Positions 1-8,237 are shown, counted from the stretch's first letter. The stretch: 52,329 nucleotides of DNA from an uncultured Algibacter sp. (GCA_938003745.1 CALKXS010000006.1:1-52329), one strand, 5' to 3'. Notes: generated from the letters alone by a model not told the origin. Numbers and translations: made by a program.

Positions 1-726
1 GAAGGCGAGTACGACGATGATGCCTATGACGATTATACAAAATCGAGCATCGGTAAGATAGATCCTAACGATAGAACCCTTACGGTAGTCGTGACTAACA
101 AGTCTGGCGCACGTGCCGAGGCAGTCATCTTTGGTGGTAATGCCGAAGCTGCACAACCTAACGGACTAACCGTTGAGATTGAAGAGTCCAGTCACAAGGA
201 AGTGCGTGAAGAGAGTAAATCAAATCCGTTTAAGATTGCGGGAATGAAATACTCTGTGAGTAACGCACTGCAATTTGATAATGTACTACGTATTGATCGT
301 AGAACCGCTTCTGGGTCTAAAACGACCAGAGTGTATCAACCACGTAATGCGACATCACCTCAAAACTTTACCCAGCAACTTATTGACGATGATAACTTCG
401 AGATGGATGTTACAGGTCAGGATTCCTTACGTGTATCTGTAGAAGATGGTGTAACGGCGGTATTCACATTTACGATTAAGGCCAGAGCAAATCTGGGTAA
501 CCTTTTAAAAGGTACAAATGTGGCAGAGCTTTCAAGAGCACCACGTACTACTGGGCTTCCACAGTTAGATTTAATCCGTCGTAAAAGACCAACGGCATTA
601 GGTGTGCGTCCTAGACGTAGAGTGGTGAGACGTCCTACTCGTAGAGTTGTAAAACGTCGTAGACTAGTCAGAAAACCGGTGGCGAGACGTCCAGTTTCTC
701 GATTGGTAAGACGTCGTAGACGATAG
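1..726 (+). CDS. Virion-like beta-domain protein with Arg-rich tail (5' partial)
   Basis: The frame is open from the first base, and the sequence before the first possible GTG (91) already reads as protein (acidic stretch, then DRTLTVVVTNKSG), so the start lies outside the window. The body is beta-rich; roughly the last 65 residues are dominated by Arg with Pro, Val and Lys, which suggests nucleic-acid binding. The body aligns by eye with the two flanks of the propeller protein at 4070-5659: both have a V-V-T-N strand, an N-P-x(2)-(I/V) turn, and an SPQNF motif. It is therefore a paralogue lacking the propeller. A strong terminator follows the stop. A structural role in a particle is inference; I recognise no named family. 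Confidence 0.7.
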   Translation, partial: EGEYDDDAYDDYTKSSIGKIDPNDRTLTVVVTNKSGARAEAVIFGGNAEAAQPNGLTVEIEESSHKEVREESKSNPFKIAGMKYSVSNALQFDNVLRIDRRTASGSKTTRVYQPRNATSPQNFTQQLIDDDNFEMDVTGQDSLRVSVEDGVTAVFTFTIKARANLGNLLKGTNVAELSRAPRTTGLPQLDLIRRKRPTALGVRPRRRVVRRPTRRVVKRRRLVRKPVARRPVSRLVRRRRR

Positions 727-769
727 TTCTGTAATAAGGAACTCGTCCAGACTTTGTACCTAATACCAG

Positions 770-817
770 ACAGCCAGAGTCGGTTTTCCCCTAAACCATA
801 CACTCTGGCTGTTTTTA
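770..817 (+). terminator. Rho-independent terminator
   Basis: An 11-bp perfect stem (770-780 with 802-812, core CAGCCAGAGT/ACTCTGGCTG) with a 21-nt loop is followed by a T run. It lies between the end of the first gene and the start at 829, so the first gene can be ended separately from the long run behind it. Confidence 0.85.
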
Positions 818-828
818 TTAAAATCAAG

Positions 829-1470
829 ATGAAAAACTCAAAACAAACACCTTCACTAGCTCAAAATAGAATCGATTATATCGTCTATCACAATACAGAT
901 GATGTTTCAAAATTGTTATTTGAGTATGGTTTTGAAGCGCCCGAAGACCCTAAACACCTCGCAGAAGCCATAAAAGAACTTGCTCGCAAAAAAGGTCGGA
1001 AGGTTATTAAAGAGCTGATACAATTACATCCCGATAAGGAGGCTATTTTAAAGCTTAGTCAACCCAAAGAAGACAACTTTTGTGGTGCTTGCAGCAACGA
1101 CTCTTATAATACAGAAAGTAATTTCTGCAAAGCGTGTGGGCACTCTAATTATTCAGGTACAGGAGATGAAGACAGTTTTCTCAATCAGTTCGAGAGTTAT
1201 TCAGATAAAGACTTAGAGCGCTATTACCAGACCATCGTAAAACGATCAAACGCACAAGCTGATGACAAGAATCTTGCGCAGGAAGTACAAATGGTTTGGA
1301 ACGAAGTACGCATTCGTAAAGAAGCAAAGAAAAAAGTAGAAGAACCTAAACCACAACCTCATAAATCCTTTAGCGTGACTAAAGATGAACTCCTACTTTT
1401 TGGAGTGGTTTTCATCGCAGGCGCATTGGTCGGGCACGGTTTAAAATTCAATATGGCAAATGGCAAATAA
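829..1470 (+). CDS. Zinc-ribbon protein with C-terminal membrane segment
   Basis: The protein has 213 residues. I start it at the ATG at 829 because the upstream in-frame codons lie in the terminator. Residues 10-70 form a helical region resembling the N-terminus of the next protein (1460-2074). A four-cysteine zinc ribbon follows (C85, C88, C100, C103), then a charged helical stretch and one hydrophobic helix near 187-204. The topology suggests a membrane-anchored protein with its bulk on one side. The next gene starts inside its last codons (11-nt overlap), indicating translational coupling. Family and function are not recognised; context suggests a particle or assembly component. Confidence 0.75.
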   Translation: MKNSKQTPSLAQNRIDYIVYHNTDDVSKLLFEYGFEAPEDPKHLAEAIKELARKKGRKVIKELIQLHPDKEAILKLSQPKEDNFCGACSNDSYNTESNFCKACGHSNYSGTGDEDSFLNQFESYSDKDLERYYQTIVKRSNAQADDKNLAQEVQMVWNEVRIRKEAKKKVEEPKPQPHKSFSVTKDELLLFGVVFIAGALVGHGLKFNMANGK

Positions 1471-2074
1471 CAAACAGTCACAATACAATCAGGCAATAAA
1501 TAACCTTACCTATCTGGTACTGCACTACCCTAAGCCTGTTCAAGAACTACTGGCTCAAAATAATGTGTTCTTTCAAGGAAAACCTTCACGAGAACAACTC
1601 ATTAATGAAGTAGTTGACCTATTAAAAGATGGAGATTCCGCTTTCGCGAAAGCGTTAGAAAATCTAATTGCTCGCTTTTCATCACAAGATAACGATCAGT
1701 TCTGGGGAGCAATTGCAAAAGGTGCAGTCGGTATTCTGGGCGGATTATTTAAAAAGAAGAAACGTAGCGGTAGCACTGCAAATAATGGCGCAGCACAAGC
1801 AGCAGCCGCAAAAAGAGATATGGAAATGCGTATGCAACGTATGCGTGAAGAGCAAGAACGCAAACAACGTGAAGCAGAAGAACGACGCAGACAGGAAGAA
1901 GAGCGCAGACGTATCGAGGAAAAAAAGAAAGCTGAAGCAGCTAAGAAGAAAACCAATATGATGCTGATGATAGGTGGCGGTGTGGTCGTCTTAGGAATCG
2001 GAGCGGTAGTATTAATGAAATCGGGACGTCCACCAATGCCTTACGGACAACCACCGATGCCAATGCCGAGATAA
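1460..2074 (+). CDS. Membrane protein with TolA-like charged helix
   Basis: The protein has 204 residues. A helical N-terminal domain (about 5-70) resembles that of the preceding zinc-ribbon protein. Next comes a Lys/Arg patch near 95-103 and a very long Glu/Arg/Lys/Gln-rich helix (about 110-165), then one membrane segment (about 168-187) and a Pro/Met tail. The arrangement recalls TolA-like periplasm-spanning helices but no family is claimed. A copy of CGCTTTCGCGAAAGCG is built into the N-terminal domain, read as AFAKA. The start overlaps the previous gene; three bases separate it from the next. Confidence 0.75.
   Translation: MANNKQSQYNQAINNLTYLVLHYPKPVQELLAQNNVFFQGKPSREQLINEVVDLLKDGDSAFAKALENLIARFSSQDNDQFWGAIAKGAVGILGGLFKKKKRSGSTANNGAAQAAAAKRDMEMRMQRMREEQERKQREAEERRRQEEERRRIEEKKKAEAAKKKTNMMLMIGGGVVVLGIGAVVLMKSGRPPMPYGQPPMPMPR
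1639..1654. repeat. Iterated palindrome, perfect 16-mer
   Basis: CGCTTTCGCGAAAGCG, read in frame as A-F-A-K-A inside the 1460-2074 gene. Confidence 0.95.
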
Positions 2075-2076
2075 CA

Positions 2077-2637
2077 ATGACTAATACTTACGCACTTACA
2101 GATTATGATGTTTATCAAGAGGAAGACTACGATAACTTCGGAGGTAGACGTCGTCGTCGCAGAAAGAAACGTCGTACCAAAAGACTACTAAAACGTAGAC
2201 GGTTTTCTAAGCCAAAGTTGAGTAGACCACCTATGCGCAGTCGTCCTAAAGTAGTTCGTGGTCGCCCTATGAAATTACCGCCTATTCGCGTGAAGACGGT
2301 TCCTGTGATTCGTAAGAAAACAGTAATCCCGAAAAAAGCAGTCATCAGGACTATAAAGCCTCAAGTAAAAGCAAAGACACCAATAAGCCACTTGATCAAA
2401 AAATCAAATCCTACGGTGGTCAAAACTCCATTATCCGCTATTGAAAAAGTCGAAGTCAAACAATTGCAAACCGCACAGGTAGAAGCCAGTAAAAAGGCGA
2501 TGAAGTCTGATAGTAAGGTTAGTAAAGTGGTTAAAGTAATCGCTATCGTGGGAGTTGTAGGAGCTACAGGATTTGGGATTTATAAATTCATTCAAAACAA
2601 AAAATTGAAAAATGGACATATTAGCACAAGTAAATGA
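2077..2637 (+). CDS. Highly basic protein with C-terminal membrane segment
   Basis: The protein has 186 residues. It begins with an acidic motif (EEDYDNFGG), continues with a long Arg/Lys/Pro/Val-rich region (about residues 25-130), and ends with one hydrophobic helix near 150-172. The acidic motif followed by a basic block recurs in the protein at 2849-3322. Such basic membrane-anchored proteins could hold DNA against a membrane, but that is inference. The next gene starts 26 nt before its stop, in another frame. Confidence 0.72.
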   Translation: MTNTYALTDYDVYQEEDYDNFGGRRRRRRKKRRTKRLLKRRRFSKPKLSRPPMRSRPKVVRGRPMKLPPIRVKTVPVIRKKTVIPKKAVIRTIKPQVKAKTPISHLIKKSNPTVVKTPLSAIEKVEVKQLQTAQVEASKKAMKSDSKVSKVVKVIAIVGVVGATGFGIYKFIQNKKLKNGHISTSK

Positions 2638-2839
2638 AATTGATGTAGAACGCCCAGGAGAATTACCTGATGGTTTTTTAGTGGCGTCGATTAAAAATGT
2701 TGGCACAGAAAAAGCAACCGTAAACGGAGTTACTCTTGATCCTGGAGAAGCAAAAGGCTATCCTTTTGTAGGTAAAGGTTATAAGCGTATCGCCTACGAT
2801 ACCAGTGGCACTACATTAAGAATAATGCAAATTATCTAA
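2612..2839 (+). CDS. Small beta-rich protein, unknown function
   Basis: A 75-residue protein with no membrane segment. Alternating hydrophobic strands separated by Gly/Asp turns (for example VTLDPGEAKGYPF) point to a small beta fold. The start overlaps the end of the upstream gene by 26 nt. No cysteine or catalytic motif is visible. It may be a minor structural component of whatever this operon builds, but I do not recognise the family. Confidence 0.65.
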   Translation: MDILAQVNEIDVERPGELPDGFLVASIKNVGTEKATVNGVTLDPGEAKGYPFVGKGYKRIAYDTSGTTLRIMQII

Positions 2840-2848
2840 TACCCATTT

Positions 2849-3322
2849 ATGATTTTAGGAGAAACAGAAAGTATTTTAAGTCGCCATCTACAAGATGACG
2901 ATTACGATGACTTTTTTGGAAATAAAAAGAAACGAAAAGCAAGACGTGCAAAGCGAAAAGCGAAACGTGTTGCCAGACGAACTGTGAGAAGATCTGCTCC
3001 AAAACGAATAGAGCGCAAAGCAAAACGTACTAAATTCTTTAAAGATGTAGGACAGATTTATAAAGAAGCTGGTGGCGCAACTGCAATAGGTCAAGCAATC
3101 GATTCTTTTACGAAGCCAAAACCTTTAGACGCCTATGGTGCAAGCACAGAACTGCCTTCTGACTTTTCAATAGGTTTAGGTACAGATGCAGAGACTGAAG
3201 AAGAGAAAAAAGGTATTCCAACAGTCGTATACATTTTAGGCGGTGTTGTAGTTGTCGGTGTAATCGGACTTGCAGTAATGAGTAGTTCTAAGAATAAGCA
3301 ATACCAACAATATCCTCAGTGA
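2849..3322 (+). CDS. Basic protein with C-terminal membrane segment
   Basis: The protein has 157 residues. The acidic motif DDDYDDFFG near residues 17-25 is followed by a Lys/Arg/Ala-rich block (about 26-70), a soluble segment, and one hydrophobic helix near 126-146. The order acid motif, basic block, membrane helix is the same as in the protein at 2077-2637, so the two look like divergent paralogues or functional analogues. The stop TGA overlaps a possible GTG start of the following gene. Function unknown. Confidence 0.72.
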   Translation: MILGETESILSRHLQDDDYDDFFGNKKKRKARRAKRKAKRVARRTVRRSAPKRIERKAKRTKFFKDVGQIYKEAGGATAIGQAIDSFTKPKPLDAYGASTELPSDFSIGLGTDAETEEEKKGIPTVVYILGGVVVVGVIGLAVMSSSKNKQYQQYPQ

Positions 3323-3372
3323 TAACAACCATTCCATCCAATAGAGAGCGTTTTCAGATAAAACTGACCATT

Positions 3373-4077
3373 ATGGCTTTGATGCCATTTGATTTGGGTA
3401 TTCGTGTGTATGATCCTGAGCATCCTAATAGCTATTATTTTAGGAGAAAAGCCGCTTTCGCGAAAGCGAACTCAAAACGAGAGTTTATTATCGCATTACC
3501 AGTCTCTCCTGAAGTGCTGGAAATGGAAGTCTTCGATAAAAACGGTGTAGATGATGATGCTTTTGAAATCGTTAATGTGAAAATAGAAAAGATGCCAGCA
3601 CTTGCTGTCTGGGCTACTGATGACCAACATCGCTTTTTAGAATTTGCGATTCAGTTTGCGCAAAAAGCAGGTTATGTGCCTCCTGGCTTTTATGAAAGTA
3701 AGGACAACGAATTTCTGTTTCAATATTTAGATAAAATAACAGATCCTTTTGGTGCAGAGCTTATCACACCAGCGAGAACGCATCGTAAAATGCCGAGAGT
3801 TCAAATCTCACAACGCTTGTTTAAATCCTACACGATTCCTATTCGCGTTGCAATTTTAGCGCACGAAGGCTGTCATTGGTTTTTAAATACACGCAGCCAA
3901 ACTACTGCAGATTTATGCGGAATGAAACAATACCTCGATTATGGCTTCCCTACCATCGAAGCCGTTTATGCAGTAACAAAAGTGTTCGGGAAAAATCCAG
4001 AAATGGTTGGTGCATCACAAATTGAGCGCACCAAAGATGTCATCAATTTTATAGAAAATTATAGAGCAAATGAGTAA
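3373..4077 (+). CDS. HExxH metallopeptidase-like protein
   Basis: About 234 residues from the ATG at 3373; a GTG at 3319 overlapping the previous stop is the alternative start and would add 18 residues. The protein carries HEGCH (about residues 164-168), a match to the zinc-protease HExxH signature, followed 12 residues later by an Asp (TTADL) that could be the third ligand. The N-terminal half is beta-rich. It has no signal peptide or membrane helix. In this operon it could be a maturation protease, but substrate and role are unknown. A palindrome copy encodes AFAKA near its N-terminus. Confidence 0.6.
   Translation: MALMPFDLGIRVYDPEHPNSYYFRRKAAFAKANSKREFIIALPVSPEVLEMEVFDKNGVDDDAFEIVNVKIEKMPALAVWATDDQHRFLEFAIQFAQKAGYVPPGFYESKDNEFLFQYLDKITDPFGAELITPARTHRKMPRVQISQRLFKSYTIPIRVAILAHEGCHWFLNTRSQTTADLCGMKQYLDYGFPTIEAVYAVTKVFGKNPEMVGASQIERTKDVINFIENYRANE
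3453..3468. repeat. Iterated palindrome, perfect 16-mer
   Basis: CGCTTTCGCGAAAGCG read as A-F-A-K-A in the HExxH protein gene. Confidence 0.95.
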
Positions 4078-5659
4078 AGCAACATATCATTGGTTAGACA
4101 AACAAGCAAGCTTGAAGCGTTTCTATGCGCAGCTTCAGAAAGATAATGATGTACTTCAAGTAACGGTTACAAATCATACGAAGGACATTAGAAAAGTATG
4201 TCTATGGGGTGCAATTGCGTGTACACCGCTTACTGATCCTATGTTTATAAATGAAGAAGGCACAAAAAGTGTAGTTGTAGATAAGCAACCACAAGAGCTG
4301 GTCTATAATCTTGTTACAGACTTATTTTATGTGGTTAATCAATTGGGGGATTCCGTGTCGGTGGTTAATCCTTCAGGAGAACTTGTTACTACTATTGATT
4401 TATCACAAGGTACTTCTCAAGCTGGAAGTGGTTATGGAGTTGGAGAAAGAAGAGCTTCTAATTCAACAGCTTTAAAAGTTCCTGGAAGTATTAGTCCAGT
4501 TGCTTTAGCCGTAAACACATCTACTGATAATGATGAATACGGCGTAATTGCAGTAGCTTGTTCTGTTTCAAATGAAGTCGTTTTTATAAATAGAGATTTT
4601 TCAATTTTGAGAAGAGAATCTGTTGGTAATCGTCCCGTTGATATTGTTTATAATCCAGTAGATCAATGTTATTATACAGCAAATTTGGTTTCTGAAACAA
4701 TTTCAAAAATTTGCATCAATCGCAGAGTAAATAATCTGCATTTAGTGCCTGGTGCAAGAACGCTGGGAGTTGATACCGATTCAGGCGATTTATACATTCA
4801 TAATATTTTGGATGGCGAGATCAATGTGTATGATATTCAGGGTAATCTAAAAGGAAGTGTAGGTTCTGTAGTGGCAGATATTGTTTCATTCCTCTTTCAT
4901 CCAGTAACTAAGAATATGTATATGGTGCTGAATAATTCAAGTTCTGTCTCTGTTTTAGACACGGTAAGATTTGGAGCAATCACTAAATTAAGGGTTGGAA
5001 AAGATCCTGTTGCCATTGCTTATAACCCTCATAATGGCTTAATGTACGTTGGGAATCGAGGCGATCAAACGTTTAGCAGAATTAATTCAAAACATCAAGT
5101 AGTAGATACCATTAAAACTGAAAGTTTTGGACTTGGCTTAGCCATTAGTTCTAAAGATGAAATAATAGGTGTAAGTAACTCTGCAGATGATACGGTTAGT
5201 ATTTCAGGTTTACAATCTGGCCCTACTGTAACCGTAAACGAAGAGTATTATGAAGACCGAGAAGACTTTCAGCATAATCCTGCGATGGTTGGTCACGTGA
5301 AGTTAGTCGCTTCTGGAGAAGACCGCATCAATGCACTTCAGATTACGGAGAAGTCTGTAACTGGAACGGAGATTTGTAAAACCATCTCTTTGAGCAATAG
5401 TCAGAGTCCGCAAAACTTTGCAAATGTTTCAGAAGTATTTGACTTTGATGGTAATTTGATAGATGGACACGTGACCTGGTGTTTTAAAATCAATCCGTTA
5501 CAACAAGTCAGCTTTTTAATTTATTACAATCAAATCGAAATGTATAATATGCTTCCCGAAAAATCAAGAATATCTACTGGTGTCCAAATGAGTAAAGGCA
5601 TTCCAGTATCGTGGCTCGATAACCCTAAAGACGAGCCACCTAATGCCTCAACTTATTAA
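4070..5659 (+). CDS. Seven-bladed YVTN-type beta-propeller inserted in a structural beta domain
   Basis: The protein has 529 residues. Residues about 65-382 form seven repeats of the YVTN/NHL type (for example VYNLVTDLFYVVN, IVYNPVDQCYYTAN, IAYNPHNGLMYVGN). The flanks, residues 1-60 and 385-529, match the first protein of the window: a VTVTN strand before the propeller, and an NPAMVG turn plus an SPQNF motif after it. The propeller therefore sits as an insertion in a loop of a shared beta domain. Propellers are common binding modules, so a receptor-binding or spike role on a particle is a reasonable inference. It has no signal peptide. The start overlaps the preceding gene and its end overlaps the next. 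Confidence 0.75.
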   Translation: MSKATYHWLDKQASLKRFYAQLQKDNDVLQVTVTNHTKDIRKVCLWGAIACTPLTDPMFINEEGTKSVVVDKQPQELVYNLVTDLFYVVNQLGDSVSVVNPSGELVTTIDLSQGTSQAGSGYGVGERRASNSTALKVPGSISPVALAVNTSTDNDEYGVIAVACSVSNEVVFINRDFSILRRESVGNRPVDIVYNPVDQCYYTANLVSETISKICINRRVNNLHLVPGARTLGVDTDSGDLYIHNILDGEINVYDIQGNLKGSVGSVVADIVSFLFHPVTKNMYMVLNNSSSVSVLDTVRFGAITKLRVGKDPVAIAYNPHNGLMYVGNRGDQTFSRINSKHQVVDTIKTESFGLGLAISSKDEIIGVSNSADDTVSISGLQSGPTVTVNEEYYEDREDFQHNPAMVGHVKLVASGEDRINALQITEKSVTGTEICKTISLSNSQSPQNFANVSEVFDFDGNLIDGHVTWCFKINPLQQVSFLIYYNQIEMYNMLPEKSRISTGVQMSKGIPVSWLDNPKDEPPNASTY

Positions 5660-6080
5660 TATAGCTTTAAGCCAATACGGTGTTACCGAAATTGTAGGCA
5701 AAGAACACAATCCCATTGTTCTCAATTACTTCAAAGAAATAGGACACACTTGGGTATCAACCGATGAAACCGCTTGGTGTTCTGCCTTTATCAATTGGGT
5801 AGCGCTCAAGGCGAAAGTAGAACGAAGTAATCAGCTAACCGCTCGTTCTTGGTTACAAGTTGGTACCGAAATCAAAGAACCCAAACTCAACGATGTCGTT
5901 GTTTTCTGGCGAAGTAAAAAATCCAGTTGGAAAGGTCACGTAGGTCTATTCATTAGCTATTCTGAAGACAAAAAATACATCTATGTCTTGGGTGGTAATC
6001 AGAACAATCAAGTCAACATCAAAAAATATCCTGTCTATCGCTTATTAGGCTTTAGACGCTTATCAGCTATAAACTCTTAA
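5643..6080 (+). CDS. TIGR02594-like NlpC/P60/CHAP-type hydrolase
   Basis: The protein has 145 residues and matches by eye the TIGR02594 family of small cysteine peptidase/amidase proteins found in phage and secreted contexts. The likely nucleophile is C46 in TAWCSAFINW and the catalytic His is H99 in WKGHVGLFI, with a typical NDVVVFWR strand between. There is no signal peptide, so export would need a holin or particle. It probably cleaves peptidoglycan peptides. It overlaps the propeller gene by 17 nt and is followed by an amidase-fold gene. Confidence 0.75.
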   Translation: MPQLINIALSQYGVTEIVGKEHNPIVLNYFKEIGHTWVSTDETAWCSAFINWVALKAKVERSNQLTARSWLQVGTEIKEPKLNDVVVFWRSKKSSWKGHVGLFISYSEDKKYIYVLGGNQNNQVNIKKYPVYRLLGFRRLSAINS

Positions 6081-6090
6081 ATCAAAGAAG

Positions 6091-6585
6091 ATGCAAAAAG
6101 TAGATTATCTCATCATACAAAGTACCGACACCAGCGAAGCTAAAGACTTCGGTAAGGAAATTATTATCAATCAACATACGCTCACTAAAGATAAAGGCGG
6201 TTTTGGTTGGAACCGTCCAGGCATTGATTATCTCGTACTTCAAGACGGTATTTTACAAACTATCATTAGCGAGGACAGCCCAACAGCCACAGATTTATGG
6301 GGTATCTCTCACGGACAAAACGGAATCACGGGAATTGCAAAACACATTGCCTATGTTGGTGGCAGAACACTCAAAGAAGCTTGGGATAAAGACACGCGTA
6401 CCGATGAACAAAAGGCGGCACTTGAAGCGATTGTAAAGTTCTATATACTGCGCTTTCCAGACATCATTATCGCAGGTTTTAATGAAATCCCTGCCAAAGC
6501 TGATGAAGATAGTCCAGGATTTGAAGTAGCAGAATGGCTTAGGGAATTAGACATACCTGAGCATAATATTTACAGAAGAAAGTAG
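6091..6585 (+). CDS. Amidase_2-fold protein lacking the zinc ligands
   Basis: The protein has 164 residues with the amidase_2/PGRP pattern: an N-terminal strand (LIIQSTDT), a GFGWNRPGIDYLVLQDG region, ISHGQNG, YVGG, and a late loop ending SPGF. At the three expected zinc-ligand positions it has Q10 (usually His), F130 in GFNEI (usually His in GHRD) and S141 (usually Cys in CPGF). It should bind rather than cleave peptidoglycan, unless chemistry has shifted. The Tyr of the GYH-like strand (Y47) is kept. It sits between the TIGR02594-like gene and a short membrane-protein gene. Confidence 0.7.
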   Translation: MQKVDYLIIQSTDTSEAKDFGKEIIINQHTLTKDKGGFGWNRPGIDYLVLQDGILQTIISEDSPTATDLWGISHGQNGITGIAKHIAYVGGRTLKEAWDKDTRTDEQKAALEAIVKFYILRFPDIIIAGFNEIPAKADEDSPGFEVAEWLRELDIPEHNIYRRK

Positions 6586-6774
6586 ATGAAAACGATTTTG
6601 ACATTAGGCGTTGGTTTTTGGTTGGGCAGGCAGCTGTATATCAATTATGATAAGCGCACTGCCTTAAGAAAAGAAGCACAACTCAAAGCTCGCCTTCAGC
6701 AATTTTTAGAACAAAACGATTTCAGTAAAACCGACAGTAAAAAACACAGTAATACCATTTTCAGAAGCAATTAA
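6586..6774 (+). CDS. Small membrane protein
   Basis: A 62-residue protein. The first 20 residues are hydrophobic (TLGVGFWLGRQLY), followed by a charged, probably helical tail. The start codon directly follows the stop of the amidase-like gene, and its last base is the first base of the next gene, so translation is coupled. Function unknown; it is one of many single-span small proteins in this run. Confidence 0.65.
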   Translation: MKTILTLGVGFWLGRQLYINYDKRTALRKEAQLKARLQQFLEQNDFSKTDSKKHSNTIFRSN

Positions 6775-7220
6775 TGGCCATACAAGTAAACATAAATAAC
6801 CGCATTTTTTTGGTTCCAGAAGCAGACGATCCGTGTGACTTCTGGACAAGCTATTTCGCAAAACTTAAAAGCGAATTAGGACAAGAAAATGCAAAAATGA
6901 TATGGCTCATTACTTGGAAATCTAATGGTTCAGCTTCTTGTACTACAAGTCCAAATTTTAATAAATGGTTGAATCAAAACAACCTTGATGTGTCTAATAT
7001 GGCCACCAGAACAATTGCCGATTTATCGGAAATAGGTGGGAATATTTTTGGCTTAGGAAAGAGTTTGACAAAAGTATTATCCATTGGAGTACCTGTAATA
7101 CTCGCAGTCGTGTTAGTTGGAGTTATTGTACTTCTTAAAAATTCAGCAAAAAACGCAGATATATCAGATTTAGCAATGCTCACTCCTGCAGGTCGTAGCT
7201 TAAAATTATTAGGCAAATGA
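6774..7220 (+). CDS. Single-span membrane protein, unknown
   Basis: The protein has 148 residues. The N-terminal ~70 residues look soluble (NNRIFLVPEADDPCDFW start, W-rich core). A glycine-rich amphipathic stretch follows, then one strong membrane helix near 101-122 and a short tail. Start and stop overlap both neighbours (ATGA at the 3' end). No family recognised. Confidence 0.68.
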   Translation: MAIQVNINNRIFLVPEADDPCDFWTSYFAKLKSELGQENAKMIWLITWKSNGSASCTTSPNFNKWLNQNNLDVSNMATRTIADLSEIGGNIFGLGKSLTKVLSIGVPVILAVVLVGVIVLLKNSAKNADISDLAMLTPAGRSLKLLGK

Positions 7221-7705
7221 GTCTGACGTATAAAATCATAGGCGCAAGTGTGGGAACGCTCTTTATAGGAACGACGTTTTTCTCAATGAGAAAGCGCAGT
7301 CGTGACCTACGCACCAGTAAATTATTGACTGCTATTCAGGCGCAAATTCAACCTATTTCAAGCGGACTGACCTCGCAAAATGCTTTTGACATTCATTTTT
7401 TGAATAAGGTGTTGCAAACAGTAAATCGCGAAGTATTGGTGCTAAAAACAAGTACGGCTTCTCGATATGCAGACCAGATTCACAAAGCTTGGGGAAGCTG
7501 GTATCAAGGTGGCGATGATGAAGAACAAGTCTACGGAGTGTTCCGAAAAATGAAGGATAAAGTTCAGGTATCTCAAGTGGCAAAAGCCTATCAAGAAACC
7601 TATTCTAAGAATCTAATTGACACGCTCAAAGACCGCTTTGACAAGGAAGAAATAACCATAGTGCTCAACATTGTGAAGGCACTACCTAATTACAGAACAG
7701 CTTAA
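7217..7705 (+). CDS. Membrane-anchored annexin-like helical protein, copy 1
   Basis: The protein has 162 residues, with a membrane helix near 6-24 followed by an all-helical domain. The stretch GGDDEEQVYGVF, then a QVAKAYQETYSKNL helix and an LxDRFDKEEI helix, resembles the annexin repeat pattern (DEE at the first helix, AYxxxYxxxL later). The next protein (7707-8228) has the same layout and clear similarity (DDEEAIKDVF, SLSKAYYQLYKKDM), so they are tandem paralogues. The annexin likeness is a fold-level guess; calcium or lipid binding is not shown. Confidence 0.65.
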   Translation: MSLTYKIIGASVGTLFIGTTFFSMRKRSRDLRTSKLLTAIQAQIQPISSGLTSQNAFDIHFLNKVLQTVNREVLVLKTSTASRYADQIHKAWGSWYQGGDDEEQVYGVFRKMKDKVQVSQVAKAYQETYSKNLIDTLKDRFDKEEITIVLNIVKALPNYRTA

Positions 7706-7706
7706 T

Positions 7707-8228
7707 ATGGAAATCTCAAAAACAGGATGGTGGATGATAGGTGGCGCAGGACTTGGCGTTATCGGTATCGGTGTTTTTGTTACGCTTTCGCGAAAGCGTA
7801 CAAAGCAAGAATCTCTACAATCTACAACAACTGCTTCTATAGGAACTGGTGTGCAAGTCATAACTGGAAATGTAGGCTCTACGAAACAAGAGCCAAACTG
7901 GAATAGTCCATTTGATATGAACTACCTCACAGATGTGCAGAAATGGGTAGCTCCAAAGAGCATTCAAATACTGGACGATACTTCTGCAAAGAAGCTCGCT
8001 AAAATCATTAAAGAGGCTAAAGGCACTTTTAATGATGATGAAGAGGCTATCAAAGATGTTTTCGGTAAAAAGCTGCGTGATAAAACGCAGATTGCCAGTC
8101 TTTCTAAAGCTTATTATCAGCTCTATAAAAAAGATATGTGGCAACACTTAAATAGCTTTTTAAGTCAAAGTGAAATGAAGGAATACGTCTCAAATTATGT
8201 GCAACGTCTTCCCAATTATCAATCATAA
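7707..8228 (+). CDS. Membrane-anchored annexin-like helical protein, copy 2
   Basis: The protein has 173 residues. A Gly-rich membrane helix (about 9-27) is followed by a low-complexity Ser/Thr linker and a helical domain paralogous to the preceding protein: PFDMNYL, DDEEAIKDVF, AYYQLYKKD and a final LPNY, where copy 1 has LPNYR. A palindrome copy, read as LSRKR, forms the positive cluster directly after the membrane helix. Function unknown; a shared role with copy 1 is likely because of adjacency and common domain order. Confidence 0.68.
   Translation: MEISKTGWWMIGGAGLGVIGIGVFVTLSRKRTKQESLQSTTTASIGTGVQVITGNVGSTKQEPNWNSPFDMNYLTDVQKWVAPKSIQILDDTSAKKLAKIIKEAKGTFNDDEEAIKDVFGKKLRDKTQIASLSKAYYQLYKKDMWQHLNSFLSQSEMKEYVSNYVQRLPNYQS
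7783..7798. repeat. Iterated palindrome, perfect 16-mer
   Basis: CGCTTTCGCGAAAGCG read as L-S-R-K-R just after the membrane segment of the 7707-8228 protein. Confidence 0.95.
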
Positions 8229-8237
8229 ATCGAACCA

